Assembly: GCA_032209605.1 (NCBI GenBank)
Contig: JASFXZ010000009.1
Span: 16,541,553 to 16,605,552, forward strand
Reading direction: 5' to 3'
Source: Mactromeris polynyma
Lineage: Eukaryota > Mollusca > Bivalvia > Venerida > Mactridae
Length of the DNA stretch: 64,000 bases
Positions within the stretch are counted from its first letter, which is position 1. Each line of letters begins with the position of its first letter. Shown piece by piece: positions 46,601 to 58,216 of the stretch. A program made the position numbers and the translations under genes. Under the pieces are notes generated by a model that was given only the letters and a program-made list of their open reading frames with translations, made no database searches and was not told the origin of the DNA.

Positions 46601-48059
46601 GAAAATGCAACAGCAGCATAGAATTGAAATACCAGGCCCGGATGCAGACATTCTAAACTGGGGGGTGGGGGTGCATGCATGAGGATAAATCACCTCTCCC
46701 TTTGACATTTTTTACAATAGAAGTGTGAAATGGTGGCTTCTGGTGCATTTCGGGGTCTAAATTTTGAGGACTCATTCATGAGAATTCCACTTATGTACAA
46801 CAATTTCGCTTTTCCGATAAGCGCGAATGCGCTCAAAATGGCTTCAGTCGACACTTTAGAATATAGAGGGAGCAGTTGACATTTTTGGCTATAACTTTTA
46901 TATTTTTCAAATGATCTTAAATGCACAGGTACAATAACAAACTGGCATGTGTTACCTTTCGAGTAATTTAAAAATATTTGATTCTTTTAAATATTTTGGC
47001 AGAGAAATTTGCATTTATATGTAACCACTCATATTCACATTGAATATAGTGTAATTCGGCCGAAAAATATGCGAACTCTCTGGTTTAACTTGTAATCTGA
47101 CGAAATATTCTTGAAAAAAAAAAAAAGGCACAGGCGGAATTAAAAAGGAAAATTTATTCTTTCAATAAATTTTTAATTTAGACGGGGGAATTTTGAGTTA
47201 AATAAAGTCCCCATCAATATGTGTTGCCAGTTCGGCATTCTATACGGAGTTTCACGGAGATTACCGATATTTCGAATGTTCGTTAGCGTCCGGACTAATG
47301 TTATATGTTCGGGTGTGTTATCATTTTATTGCCCTTTATGATACTAAGCAAATATATTATGCAATACATGCGTTGCAGTTGTTTCATGCAGAAAATTCGG
47401 AATCAGTGTAAAATATAAGCAAAATATTTATGATATGATTTCATGATCATTATCGTTCGCGACTTAATTAGCCACCCCGCTGTGTTTAGCCAGCATAATG
47501 AAATTGCCACGGGCAGTACTAATTTGTCAGAATGTATTATACATTCATGATACTTATTGTAGGCTCTTTCGAAATAAATATATTGAATCATGAACAGAAC
47601 CGAACATAAAGTTTAATATCGACTTGAGCGATTACAGCTCATCCTCGTTAGCAAATTATGTACACAAATACATGATCATGTGATGTGAAAAAAATTAATA
47701 CATATATTAAAGAATAACATCAATAGCATTGTAATATTTGTTCTTAAATTACCCATCTCATACAAAAAGATGAATATTACAAGTCATTGTATAAACAGAT
47801 AATAACAATACAAAAGAAATGGGAATAAACTCAATTAATTATAACATTAAGTATGACATTCCTCTGATTAAGTGCGTGTTACTGAATAAGGCCAAGTTTT
47901 TTTTCTCATTTGATTGAAGTTATTCTAAAAAATTAAACATAGGTTTTTTGATATAATAAGTCTTAATATATTTCATACCTAAAAGTTCGAAACAAGGACA
48001 TATGCGCGTGAAGTGAAATTCATTTAAATTACAACATAAACAATATCTTACATAACGTT
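43611..48059. other. Gene-free stretch, one minor repeat fragment
   Basis: No exon was recognised. A 95-codon minus frame at 43,820-44,104 has no known similarity. AATAAAAGCCCATTTGGCCA near 44,903 resembles TATAAAAGCCCATTTACAAC near 52,833, a further shared repeat piece. 46,630-46,690 has a G-rich run. Confidence 0.35.
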
Positions 48060-48596
48060 GGATTTGATTTCTTTGTGCATCATAAATTTTGCCTTGTACT
48101 TTGTTTCGGCAAGGTAGGCTGTGTATTATGGTAGCTACTTAGCTTTCTAGCATCGCAAACATACATTTGTCTCTTCTCAACAAAAATTATAATGACACTT
48201 ATTTTGTCTGTTACAATTAAAAGCATGATCTAGATTTTTGAGGATGGAGTGCAATTATTTATACCACGGACATGTCTGTGTCCGTGTTTATACCATCATC
48301 ATAGGTGCATTGGTGATTTTGTCTACTTAATAGTAAATACAAATTTATTTGTGATATATTATGAACAATTGTGTACGCCGGACAATAAGTATAACACTTA
48401 AGCCTGTAGTTTGAATACAGTATTCTGTTCTGTGTAGATTTGCATTGTTTATACATGTATTCGGGTATTTGTTCAATTTATTTGCAAATAAACATTCAAT
48501 TAAAAAGCAGGGTTTGGGTACTATAATCGGATCCTGACTAGTCTTTGATTTAGGAATAAAATCTGGACGCATTATTTTTCAAATATTACAAGAGAC
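48060..48596 (-). repeat. Dispersed repeat family X, copy 2 (inverted)
   Basis: Its reverse complement follows 43,090-43,600, including TCCAGATTTTATTCCTAAAT, CAAACTACAGGCTTAAGTGT, TATCACAAATAAATTT and GCTAAGTAGCTACCAT. It carries a short extra near-palindrome, GGACATGTCTGTGTCC, at 48,267-48,282. Confidence 0.65.
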
Positions 48597-48643
48597 CAAA
48601 GACCTAAATACCACAGATGCGCAACTCGGCCAGATATCGTAAA
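48597..48643. mobile_element. Half of a short MITE with CAAAGACCTAAATACCACA end
   Basis: CAAAGACCTAAATACCACAG followed by ATGCGCAACTCGGCCAGATAT matches the reverse complement of the right half of the 107-bp element at 52,380-52,486. The other half is absent. Confidence 0.65.
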
Positions 48644-48654
48644 CTCCCGCGGAA

Positions 48655-48765
48655 AATAAAATCTCGCGAGAGCAGGTTAACGTTTACCAGATAATGGCGC
48701 ATCGATACGATGTTAGCGGCAGACGTAGTCTAAAACAAAATGTTTTTGTCAAAATAAAGTATGAA
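48655..48765. promoter_or_regulatory. Candidate promoter patch with TCTCGCGAGA
   Basis: A CpG-containing patch in AT-rich DNA holds the palindrome TCTCGCGAGA (48,662-48,671), known in animals as a strong core-promoter motif bound by BANP. 23 bp on, an ATG in good context (ATAATGG, ATG at 48,694) opens MAHRYDVSGRRSLKQN, and a possible donor AA|GTATGA lies at about 48,760. A first exon on the plus strand is possible, but no downstream exon was found. Confidence 0.25.
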
Positions 48766-50099
48766 ACTCACTGTCTGTTTTGTTATTCATACTCACATTA
48801 AATATATATATTGTTTTTAGTTACTTTTAAAGGAATGTCTTCTGAAAACGGGATATTTAGGCGTCTCTCGCGGCTGGCTGGCAATTTAATTTCAATGTTT
48901 TAACAGTTTCTGTGTTCTCATATGAATTGATAATTGACAGTAATAAATTAATTTCCTTGTGTTTTAATAAATTTGATTGGTCGATGTCTATTGTTTTGCA
49001 ATTCATAAACCACGCCCTCGGCAGATTAGTTCTACTGGTCAGTACTGTAATTGAAAATTGCCCTAGGTGTCAGCTGTAAAAACACTAGAGTAATAAAACC
49101 CCAGGAGATCTTTGTTATGTGTTAATTCATACCGCTATTTCCTGTTTAATAGAATTAGTGCCTTTGATAATTGAAATGATTAGGTCATATCAGTCTGTGA
49201 TCTCAATTTGTAATAAACACAATCGGGTTTCAACTGTCTGTCATCCAAAATATTCATATTTCAAAGATTTAGCCAGCCTCTTACGACATTTTAATTTGTG
49301 TTCATAATTAGATTGATGTCACCACCCTTGTTACACAGGCAATAAATACATTGATTTGACCTACTAATTTTTTTATTTTTAACACCCTTGTGCTGGGGAA
49401 AATAGACGACTTGTGTACACAAACATGACATGCTCGCGTGATCTACATCATTTGTTTATTTGATCATTACACAATTTTAACATTATGTGAACCCAGATTG
49501 TTTTTCAAAGCAGCTTTTTAAAATATTTAATTGACATGGAAGTGTATTAGTACAACTAGAATTTGATGAAAATATCCAAAAATAAATCGGAAAATAACCG
49601 ACCTGTTTAGAAATAGTTATGAAGCAAAAATGTTGGGAAAATTTCTTTTAAATTGGATTGTTTGATCGCCGTTTCTGGAAAAACTTTTAATATTAACCAC
49701 ATTTATTTGGATTTGACGTCTTAAAAGATTGCTTTTTACAGTTGGGTAAGTTAGATATATTATGGTACTTGTTGTGAAAATTCGAGAATTTATAGGAAAC
49801 TTAACGCGAGACTGTGAATTTCTTGAATGCTGTTAATGCAAAAACTTGAATATATTGTAACCTAATATATTTTATATGCTTAAACTTAATTCATTGAATG
49901 AATTCTCGCTCGATCTCTTGACGCGCGATAAACGATACCGATACGCGAGATTTGGAAAAGCTGCTAGTCGGCGCCATTTTGTATTGCATTTCAAAACACA
50001 GAACAGAACATACAGTTTATTTGAAAGACGTGTACATTGTACATAGTCATGTTCATCACAAAATATACAATACAATAAATCACGTGACTTAGTATTAAC
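48766..50099. other. Gene-free stretch with a CpG patch at 49,900-49,990
   Basis: Near 49,920-49,985 there are several CGCG motifs and GGCGCCATTTTG, whose complement CAAAATGGCGCC resembles the YY1 site common near animal promoters. No exon was identified on either strand. The rest is AT-rich and unassigned. Confidence 0.3.
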
Positions 50100-51620
50100 T
50101 ATTTGAATTGGAGAAGGAAGAAAAAAAAACTATATATATTAGAAAATTGTAATAGTTATTACTCATGTATATTCACATAGATTGTGAAAAGATAAACAAA
50201 ACAACAGGAATCATAAAAGAACGAGGACAAGCTTGTTCACAATTTATACAGATATTGTAAGGTGTTTCACTTTGAAATCGAATATTTGGTGTATTTAGTC
50301 TAGTTTAATAAATTGGTCTGCTGAGTTCATCAATTTTAAAAGAACAAGACAGATATATTTATAGTACATTAATCATAGAAAACGGTATCATATGTATTAT
50401 TACATATTAACAGTATATATATATACACATGTACATGGTTATACAGATAAACAATAAATGCACTTAAACAATAAATGCACTTGTCGTGGTGAGGTCGAGA
50501 CAAACAACAGCTATTAAACGTTAATTAATAGTACAGAATTCCTCTTTGCAAGTGAATGCTTAATGTATTTAGCAAAGTTTATTAAAATCAATTTGTCGGA
50601 TGAATTAACAAGTTCTATAAACTTAAACATAGACGGTATTCTTGTAAAGTATGGTGTTAAAAACTTGTTTCGAATTTCTCTATAACATGGGCATATACAA
50701 ACAAAAAGAAACTCGTCATCAATGACTCTAGTGTTACAATATACACATAACCGTTCATCTCTCGGAATTCTATTAGGACCATATCTACCAGTCTGAATTC
50801 TTAAAGAATGTGCTGATAGGCGAACTCTTTTCGCAAAATACTTCAAATCATTGGGTGTCATATCTAGGTATTTTTCGTATTCAAAGTTGACAACTCGCTG
50901 TTTAAATATATACAGCAGGGGGCTTAAATCCAATGTGCTAGCAAACCAATCGTTAAAACTATATTTACAAAGCATAGTTTCCACATTAGACAACCAATTA
51001 ATTTTATTATTATTACAGTCATTAAGCTCCTGTTGGTACAACGTTTTAATGATGATATTATCACTATTTTTAATTTTACACCAATATTTGAAAATGCGAA
51101 TATATCGAGCAATATAAAGAGGATATCTTCCTAATTCCGCATAAACAGCGTTTGTACTAGCACTTTGCCTGACATTCAAAACCCGTTTCAAAACTTTTAG
51201 GTGAATACGTTCAATTTCTAAGGATTTGTCAAACCCAAATATCTCCGAACTGTAGTTGAGGGTTGATCCCACAAATGAGTCAAAAGGCTGACAAAGTATT
51301 TTTGGTATAACTTTAACTTTCTTACAATTTGCCCACAATGCATTCATGGCCTTAAGAGCCTTACCCACTATATGCTCTTTGTTTTTATTAAAAGAACCAG
51401 TATTGTTAAACACGGTACCCAAATAATTAAAACTATCAACAACCTCAATATTTTCTCCATTATATACCCACTGCTCATTTATATGCACCCCGCCCCTTTT
51501 TCTAAACACCATGACCTTGGTTTTTTGGATATTCACGTCTAGTCCCCACTCATTCAAAACACAGTATGGACAGTTTTCAAACCATAGTCGGCAAATCTTT
51601 AAATAATACATTCATTTCAA
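50100..51620 (-). mobile_element. 5'-truncated LINE, minus strand
   Basis: It consists of the C-terminal reverse-transcriptase frame at 51,611-50,514 plus a probable 3' UTR down to roughly 50,100. The lower limit is uncertain. It belongs to the same clade as the LINE at 57,260-63,209. Truncation is just after the catalytic YADD region. Confidence 0.7.
50514..51611 (-). pseudogene. LINE ORF2 C-terminal fragment (365 codons)
   Basis: The unbroken frame begins in the stretch after YADD: WGLDVNIQKTKVMVFRKRGG, then DSFNYLGTVFNNTGSF, STLNYSSEIFGFDKSLEIER, YAELGRYPLYIARYIRIFKY, RVRLSAHSLRIQTGRY, and a CCHC-like knuckle (CVYCNTRVIDDEFLFVCIC). It ends RNKFLTPYFTRIPSMFKFIE ... LLINV. Every block has its equal in the LINE at 61,300-62,439. 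The first ~20 codons (MYYLKICRLW...) do not match well, and the endonuclease and catalytic reverse-transcriptase parts are missing, so it is a dead fragment despite its open frame. Confidence 0.8.
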
Positions 51621-51885
51621 GAAGGTCAAGATCAGGTTAATTCGTTCGACTGACTATAATAAAGTGTGATCACTATCCCCACACCCAAATCTTTATGTTT
51701 ACAAATGCCCGTCATGGTGCCTACTTTTTATCAATATGTTCACACGTTATTGCAAAATCTAATGTTTCGCAATCTGTATTTTTGCTATCGTTAATGTTCT
51801 TTTAATGAATGTTACATAAACAACCATTGTTTGACGCCAATTATAAATTACAGATCTGGTATCAGGTGTTCAGTTTGTTTCATCG
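51621..51885. other. Gene-free stretch
   Basis: No feature was recognised. Confidence 0.3.
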
Positions 51886-51960
51886 GGTTTAACGCCGTTT
51901 CTCAACGATATTTCAGTGATATACGGCAGCTGGTTCACCTAAGTATCAGGTGTTCATGTC
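51886..51960 (+). mobile_element. Core-SINE fragment
   Basis: CGGGTTTAACGCCGTTTCTC, AACGATATTTCAGTGATATA, CGGC and GGTTCACCTAAGTATCAGGT correspond to a conserved central domain found in many molluscan SINEs. The tRNA head was not found, so it is a fragment. The identification is from memory of the family. Confidence 0.4.
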
Positions 51961-52379
51961 TGTGAATAGGTACCCTCAATGCCATTCAAAAACACTATAC
52001 AGTTGATCAAACAAAGACGATTGAATACAAGATATTTTGCAGTGGAACGGGTATATGGAAGATAATCGCTACATAATTACATTATGAATCATGTCATTTG
52101 TCGTTGAAGCGTTGTTACTTCTGATATCAGTTTATGCAATCTGCTGTCCGTCACTGATAGGGTTTCATTTGTAGTTCATCGTGTGAAATTCTTCGTTCTC
52201 ATAATCAAATTGCTGCTTACTTAGGAGTCTTCAAATTTGGTAAATAACCATGTACTTATAATTGTACATGATGTATCATTGTCCAATGTCAAAGACTTGT
52301 TTTAGCTTTATACTTTCCTTAGTGTAATCTATCGTAATCTAACCAAATTACTTGTCCATTATTTGTAAGTGGATATGGG
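51961..52379. other. Gene-free stretch
   Basis: No feature was recognised. Confidence 0.3.
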
Positions 52380-52486
52380 CAAAGACCTAAATACCACAAA
52401 ATAACTAATGGAAAAATACTGGTAACTTTTCCTAGAGATTTTACTATATCTGGCCGAGTAGCGCATCTGTGGTATTTAGGTCTTTG
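52380..52486. mobile_element. 107-bp MITE with 19-bp perfect terminal inverted repeats
   Basis: CAAAGACCTAAATACCACA (52,380-52,398) and TGTGGTATTTAGGTCTTTG (52,468-52,486) are exact reverse complements. A half copy lies at 48,597-48,643, and a further end-like ATTTAGGTCTTTG at 52,954-52,966. Confidence 0.8.
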
Positions 52487-52959
52487 ATATAAGTTATGCA
52501 GGCTATTTGTCTAAATAATTGTGACATCTGTATTTTACAGTATAAACAGTATAATTCGACTACAATAAATTTATTTGTATATGCTATTGTTTAACTATAT
52601 ATTTGACAGTGAAAATTATGATATTAATGCTATTAATATTGTAAAATAAATTTTACAGTTATTTAGACAAATAATCTGCATATAAACTTATTAAAAAAGG
52701 ACCTTACTTTTTCCTCAGATAAAACAAAATGAATGGGTTTGCTGCTAAAATTTGTTTGAGTGTTTTTATCTATTACTTTACTGTATATATTAAGTTACAT
52801 TACGTATGATTTTATTGTTTTAATGGCTTCTATAAAAGCCCATTTACAACACAATCTGATGTTTGTTCTTTATTTTGTTTGACTAGCTACGCAATCTCTA
52901 TTTTATGGTATAACCACTCGAAGGCCATATAATTATATATAACAAGGACCTACATTTAG

Positions 52960-53280
52960 GTCTTTGTATAAAATAAATATAAACCATTAGACCTGATATT
53001 CATTTTATAAATTTTATATCCCTTTTCTGCAAAAGAGAGATCATTCAGTGAATAATATACATTTAATACTTATCGTATTAGACAACGTAGCTTGATGTTT
53101 TTGCAAAAATGATAACACTTATCATTTGTTTGCAAATATATTAAAGAAATACCCGGATATAAACAAAGCAAAACTACGTAGAACAGAATATTTTATTCAA
53201 ACTACAGGCTTAAGTGTTAACTTATTGTCTGGTGTACACAATTGTACATAAATGTACATTCCTTACACAATATTTGCACT
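52960..53280 (+). repeat. Dispersed repeat family X, copy 3
   Basis: Similar to 42,940-43,310 in the same order: GAATAATATACATTTAATAC, ACGTAGCTTGATGTTTTTGC, AAATACCCGGATATAAAC, TTTATTCAAACTACAGGCTT. It starts next to a terminal motif of the 107-bp MITE family. Confidence 0.65.
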
Positions 53281-53995
53281 AATTTTACATGAATATGCTA
53301 TGAAGCTTTAAAGGTTTTTAAATAAATGACGCCATGATTATAAAACTTGTCAAGTGTATATTTATTTTTTTAATTGCATATTATGAAAATTTCATTTTAA
53401 AATATTGAAAAATATTTTAATTAGTTTATTGTGAGCAATGTTTGTTTTATACTCCCCATCAAATACATTTTATTTCATTCCAAACATTTCATTTCACCTT
53501 TTTTGTGACTAGAATTGCATTTCAAAATGCTTTAAGCTTTAAATAACATTTTATTCATCGTATAAAGAATTTCCATTCAAACTGAAACGGATGGGGAAAT
53601 TTCTGTAATTTGAATACGTTCGCATTACCGCAACGAAATATATTACCTGCATTCATTCTTTATATCAATTTTACCAAGTTATAAGGAAAATTAAATAAAT
53701 TAAAACGAATGAGTTATAAGGCACCAACATATTTGTGGTCCTTTCATACAAGGAAGTTTTGTAGCGCGATATGCAAAATATATGCTGTGTTAAATGTTGG
53801 TTGATATTTGAATTCATGAATCGCTCTAACCTCGAATCTACCATACATTCACGAATTATGATACATGTAATTTATCATCAGTTTCTGTATTTTAAAGGTA
53901 AAAATATAGAAGATATTTTTATTTTGCTTAGTCTTTAATAAAGTTAGTACACTTGTTCCCAAAACCACAAATTCACGAGTCCGTTACAGGATTCT
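53281..53995. other. Gene-free stretch
   Basis: AT-rich, with nothing recognised. Confidence 0.3.
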
Positions 53996-54293
53996 GGACA
54001 CACAAAAACAAGACCAAACGGACCACAGGTACTCACTGTGGACACACAAAAACAAGACCAAACGGAACACGGGTACTCACTGTGGACACACAAAAACAAG
54101 ACCAAACGGAACACGGGTACTCACTGTGGACACACAAAAACAAGACCAAACGGAACACGGGTACTCACTGTGGACACACAAAAACAAGACCAAACGGACC
54201 ACAGGTACGCACTGTGGACACACAAAAACAAGACCAAACGGAACACGGGTACAGGTACAGTACCGTTATAAAAGCAAGACCAAACACACCAGG
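53996..54293. repeat. 44-bp minisatellite, about six copies
   Basis: The unit is GGACACACAAAAACAAGACC, then AAACGGAACACGGGTACTCACTGT. Starts are at 53,996, 54,040, 54,084, 54,128, 54,172 and 54,216. The last part decays. GGACCACAGG and GGAACACGGG variants alternate. The threonine/lysine-rich open frames across it cycle through all three frames because 44 is not a multiple of 3, so they are not genes. Confidence 0.9.
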
Positions 54294-54349
54294 AGGTACT
54301 CAAATGGGGGACACAAGCTAAGACTAATTACAGCCATGAAACAAAAACA

Positions 54350-54432
54350 CGTGTTTGCCTCTTATAGGGCTCGAACCATCACCTCCTGTTCTGGAGGTCG
54401 ATGCTCTACCGTTTCAGTTATTATCGTTGGCA
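54350..54432 (-). mobile_element. tRNA-derived SINE head
   Basis: On the minus strand: ACTGAAACGGTAGAGCATC (A-box-like) and GGTTCGAGCCC (perfect B-box), with CCTCC and GGAGG forming an anticodon-like stem. The acceptor ends do not pair, so it is a SINE or tRNA pseudogene. Confidence 0.55.
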
Positions 54433-54592
54433 ATTATGTTGGAGATGATCAACACATTTATAATATTTCAGTGGATATACATAAACCTGCTTGTAATTAT
54501 ACAGGCGGTTAACTACGGTTTATCTGAAAATGTGTATGTGGTGAATCGAGAAAACCAAGGCCTAGATATCTGTTTAGCGAACAAAAGGTCGA

Positions 54593-54826
54593 GAGACGAA
54601 TAGTTCAGAACAGGTAAATGACGCATGCATTACGTGATCACGTCTTCATAACGATATAAGAAACGCACAGAGAGGAGAAGGGTCGCCATATTAAGTATTG
54701 ATTGGGAAAGAAAACAGGAATATTTTACTCGATTTCTGACGGTAATTATTAAATTATTCAGTTTACAAAATGTAGTTTTATTCATAACGCGACAATTGTT
54801 TTTGTAACAAATATTTGTGATGCTGA
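54593..54826. repeat. Paralogous unit, second copy, blocks 1-3 (uninterrupted)
   Basis: Here the three blocks that lie at 16,285-16,348, 18,160-18,253 and 20,032-20,064 in the first copy are joined within 234 bp. This shows the ancestral arrangement and marks the three intervening stretches of the first copy as insertions. Confidence 0.85.
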
Positions 54827-57259
54827 AATGTTGTATAAACTTGTATTTTATATACAATTGACTTTATTTCATCGCCAACTACTTTCTTCATATGTCTAGA
54901 CTTCCGACATTACTTAGTAATTGGAAAATAATTTGATTGCTGGATTCATATTACATGTAATAGGAAGTAGACCTATCTGTTCTCGGTGAAAGCAAACATT
55001 CTAGGTTAGATTATTTGATATGACATATTTTCTACTTTGATTGTTGACATCAGGGACGTAGCTGGGCCATTTTTCAGTGTACGCACGACCTTCTAGGGGG
55101 GGGGGCATTCCCCCCGCGGAAATTTTTGTAACTCTATATCGTCACAGCTGCATGCTTAGGCATTTTAAAACATATACAATGGAAACTTCCTATTCCGGAC
55201 ACTCTCCAGTCCGGAAACTTCCTCAAACCGGACAATATTCTCGGTCTTGTTTTAGTTCCTTCTATATAGCATGATTATGAAAAATACCCTACAGTCCGGA
55301 TCCTCCCTACTCCGGAATCCGGACGATTTTTTCGGTCCAGACAGTTATTTTACACACAAATAAAAACTCCTCGAAGCGGACGATAACTTCAAATACACGT
55401 CAGACAGTCCGTATAACGACCAGAAATTGAAAGAAGCCATAAATAGTTTTCATTGCCGTAAGGTGTAGACAATTAGACGTTTTCGTACAGCCGGGAACAA
55501 GGTAAGAACAGGTACGAGGTACAATAATTATGAAAATAACATTGCGAGAACAATTGGGTCGATAATGGTATGAAAACATGCGGTAATAATCACAGGTTTA
55601 GCGATTGATGACCCCAAACAATTAAAGAATGGGCAGTGAGACTGATGAAATCATGTAAACTACATATAAGTTTATAGAAATATGCTTTGGAAACGATAGT
55701 ATGATATTGGTGTCAATGGCAAGATGTTATCTGCAGTTTAATCGTTATATGTATTGAAATGTCATATGTAAGAGTCAATTGCTTTAAAACAGAATGGTTT
55801 GATGCTAATTGTGGTCTATGACATGGATGTATTTTATTACTTTTCAATTTGTTTATCAACTGTCTGGCCTGTTTTTAAATTATAGTGCACCATTATGGGG
55901 TTTCAGTTCGTATTATTGTATTGGTGCAGTACATAACAGGGTTCAACGGTTTATCTAGGTGTCGGAAAGAACACACCTAACTATGGAGATATGGGCTGGA
56001 AACCCCCATGTGGAAGGCAGTGGAAATCTGTGCTACTGTATTGGTCACGTTTGTCATCTATGAACATAGTGAGGTTCAATGAACGTATAGCATTCTGGGT
56101 TACAACAAAATCTTCTCGTTTATGTAGAAATTGGGTTTTTAATGTAAAGACATTTCTTGATGACAATAGTTTACATAATGTTTACTGATATCGAACAACC
56201 TCTGCCTGTGCTTGAGTCTAGATCTGTTAGAGAGGGGGCTATCATTAGACAGGACTGAACAGGTATTGGAGAGACAATTGGGTGAGGTATGTGTGCTTGA
56301 TAAGTTTGAAATGTTTAAGCAGTTGCAGGAGCCTTAAAATGAGATTACCAAATCTAATTACATTCAAATATTTAGTAACAAGGTTAATATTTTATCAAAG
56401 TTCTATTTCTATTATATATTTTTTTCACATTTATGGTTCAGAATTTTAATTAAAATGTTGTAATTACAAATCTACCAATGTCAAGTAAATACTTTTAAAT
56501 ATATATCTGAGTAAAAGTACATTATTAACAGAAAGCCTTCAGAATTTCAAAAAGATATATGCCCCTAAATATTTGACCACTTTCATATACATGTACATTT
56601 ATCTGGAGGAAGATGTGATTTGTTTCTTGAAATTGGTTGATGATGATTTTATTACATGTATAATGATATCAAATGCAATACTTTTTCCATTTTTCTACAT
56701 TTGTCTGTAAATTTGAACACATACTTGATTTGAATAATAAAGAGGCAATAATAATTGATAAAAATCACAAAAATACTACAATTTCATTCATACATTAATG
56801 AAAATTAATGTATGAAAGTTTCACCAGACATGTGGTATTTAATCCTATATGGTAATCTAGATATTATCAATATAGTAGGGAAGTTACTGCATCATTCAGT
56901 TCTTTTAGATAAAGTTACAACACTGTTGCATAAACATTTTTGTAAGTATCTCTAACATTTTTTAGTGGAAAACTGTCGTAAGTCAAGTTACGACAGTGTT
57001 GCATAAACTTTTCTTGAATTGTTTTTAACCTTTGAAGTGGAAAACTGTCCTATTTATAAATTGAAATTATTTTTGACCATTATTCACTGCAAAGGGAATT
57101 AACTTCAATTGAAAGTATTGCAACATACACGTTGCTCTCCCTTGAACTTAACAAATGAAGTGAAAGCATATCTAATAGAGATGTTGAACTGGAATTGGTA
57201 TTTGTGTAGAGTTCTTAACTTTGTGACATGCTTATGAAAACTGTTCTTATTTGTAATGT
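54827..57259. repeat. Paralogous unit, second copy, block 4
   Basis: Corresponds to 22,496-24,556 in direct orientation. About 525 bp (55,316-55,841) are kept here but lost there, and about 200 bp of the reverse-transcriptase fragment are lost here. It ends at TTTGTAATGT (57,250-57,259), where the LINE begins. Confidence 0.85.
55756..56345 (+). pseudogene. Reverse-transcriptase fragment of a LINE (CR1/Jockey-like), copy 2
   Basis: Frames give KTEWFDANCGL, HGCILLLFNLFIN (a region just before the catalytic motif), then after a deletion LNYSAPLWGFSSYYCIG, AVHNRVQRF, GDMGWKP, RLSSMNIVRFNERIAFWVTT and SRLCRNWVFNVKTFLDDNSL. It is the counterpart of 22,970-23,690 with different deletions. Together they show the LINE fragment was already present in the ancestor of the two units. 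Confidence 0.65.
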
Positions 57260-58216
57260 TTATTTGATGAGATGAGAGAAATGAAACATGAACAGATCAA
57301 ATGTAATGATGGATTATCGAGATTTGAGGAGTCTTTACAAGGTGTAAGTGAGAAACTAGGACAGGTAGTTCATGTGACAAATTCACATACAGACTTTATG
57401 AAAACACTTGCATACAGATCTATAGATTTGGAAGCACGTTCAAGAAGAAACAATTTGATCTTTCGAGGTATTTCTGAGAACAAGGGGGAAAACTGCTTCG
57501 AGTTAGTCAGAGGATTCCTGGGGAACCACCTTGACCTTGACCCCAGGAGAATCTACCTTGCAAGGGCACATAGATTAGGGAGAATAGATTTAAAAAAGCA
57601 GTTTCAACGTCGTCCCATAATAGTGAACTTTCGTGACTATTGTGACGTGGAAATGATCATGAGCAAAACTAACATGCTCATAAATACAGGTTTTGCTTTG
57701 GATCATGACTTTCCTAAAGAAATCCAAGAAGCCCGTCACCGCTTATGGCCTATATACAAGGATCTAAAAAGAAATTCACCCCGAAATACTATCAAAATGA
57801 TATACCCTGCTAGGCTAATTGAAAATGGTCGGTTAATAAAGGATGAACTCCCTGAATGGACGAAATATACAAACGCTAACAGAATTACTCAGGCAGATAT
57901 ATTATCATTTGACGCTCCCGTATTTACAGAATCTGCGGTGCAATCTAGTGCTCGTGATAGGTCCTCGGAACTTAAGCAACAAAGCAATGAAATTGTTGAC
58001 AGATTGCGTGCATTGAGCAGTGCCCAACAACAAGCCCGTCGTGACTTACCTATGCGGCAGCAAAATCTTATCAGCACTCCATCTGTGGCTAGCACTATCA
58101 CATCAAGAGAATATGATACTCATAATGCACATGTGACTAGTGAATCAATTTCCGTAGAAGATGAATCAAATACGGGTAACATACCCCAGACTCTCCGTTC
58201 CCCCAAATCCCTGTGA
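57260..58216 (+). CDS. LINE ORF1 protein, 5'-truncated
   Basis: The frame is open from the insertion edge; the first Met is at 57,272. It encodes the end of a coiled coil, then LEARSRRNNLIFRGISENKG, AHRLGRIDLKKQFQRRPIIV, NFRDYCDVEMIMSKT and DFPKEIQEARHRLWPIYKDL, with YPARLIENGRLI near the end. This is the RRM plus C-terminal domain arrangement of L1-type ORF1 proteins, which bind LINE RNA and act as chaperones. The N-terminal part is lost by 5' truncation. The frame stops at 58,214-58,216, but coding-like sequence continues in the next frames. Confidence 0.8.
   Translation, partial: LFDEMREMKHEQIKCNDGLSRFEESLQGVSEKLGQVVHVTNSHTDFMKTLAYRSIDLEARSRRNNLIFRGISENKGENCFELVRGFLGNHLDLDPRRIYLARAHRLGRIDLKKQFQRRPIIVNFRDYCDVEMIMSKTNMLINTGFALDHDFPKEIQEARHRLWPIYKDLKRNSPRNTIKMIYPARLIENGRLIKDELPEWTKYTNANRITQADILSFDAPVFTESAVQSSARDRSSELKQQSNEIVDRLRALSSAQQQARRDLPMRQQNLISTPSVASTITSREYDTHNAHVTSESISVEDESNTGNIPQTLRSPKSL

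Noticed and set aside
46690..46926. 78-codon minus-strand frame
   Set aside because: Also open on the other strand, beside a G-rich low-complexity tract, without splice signals or similarity.
50514..51611. A 365-codon uninterrupted frame that could be taken for a host gene
   Set aside because: Its blocks match the C-terminal half of a LINE ORF2, including the zinc knuckle. The endonuclease and catalytic domains are missing.
54350..54432. Possible tRNA gene
   Set aside because: Good B-box, but no acceptor pairing and an irregular anticodon loop.
53953..54512. Threonine/lysine-rich frames of 77-128 codons
   Set aside because: They lie on a 44-bp minisatellite, and the same peptide appears in shifted phase in each frame.
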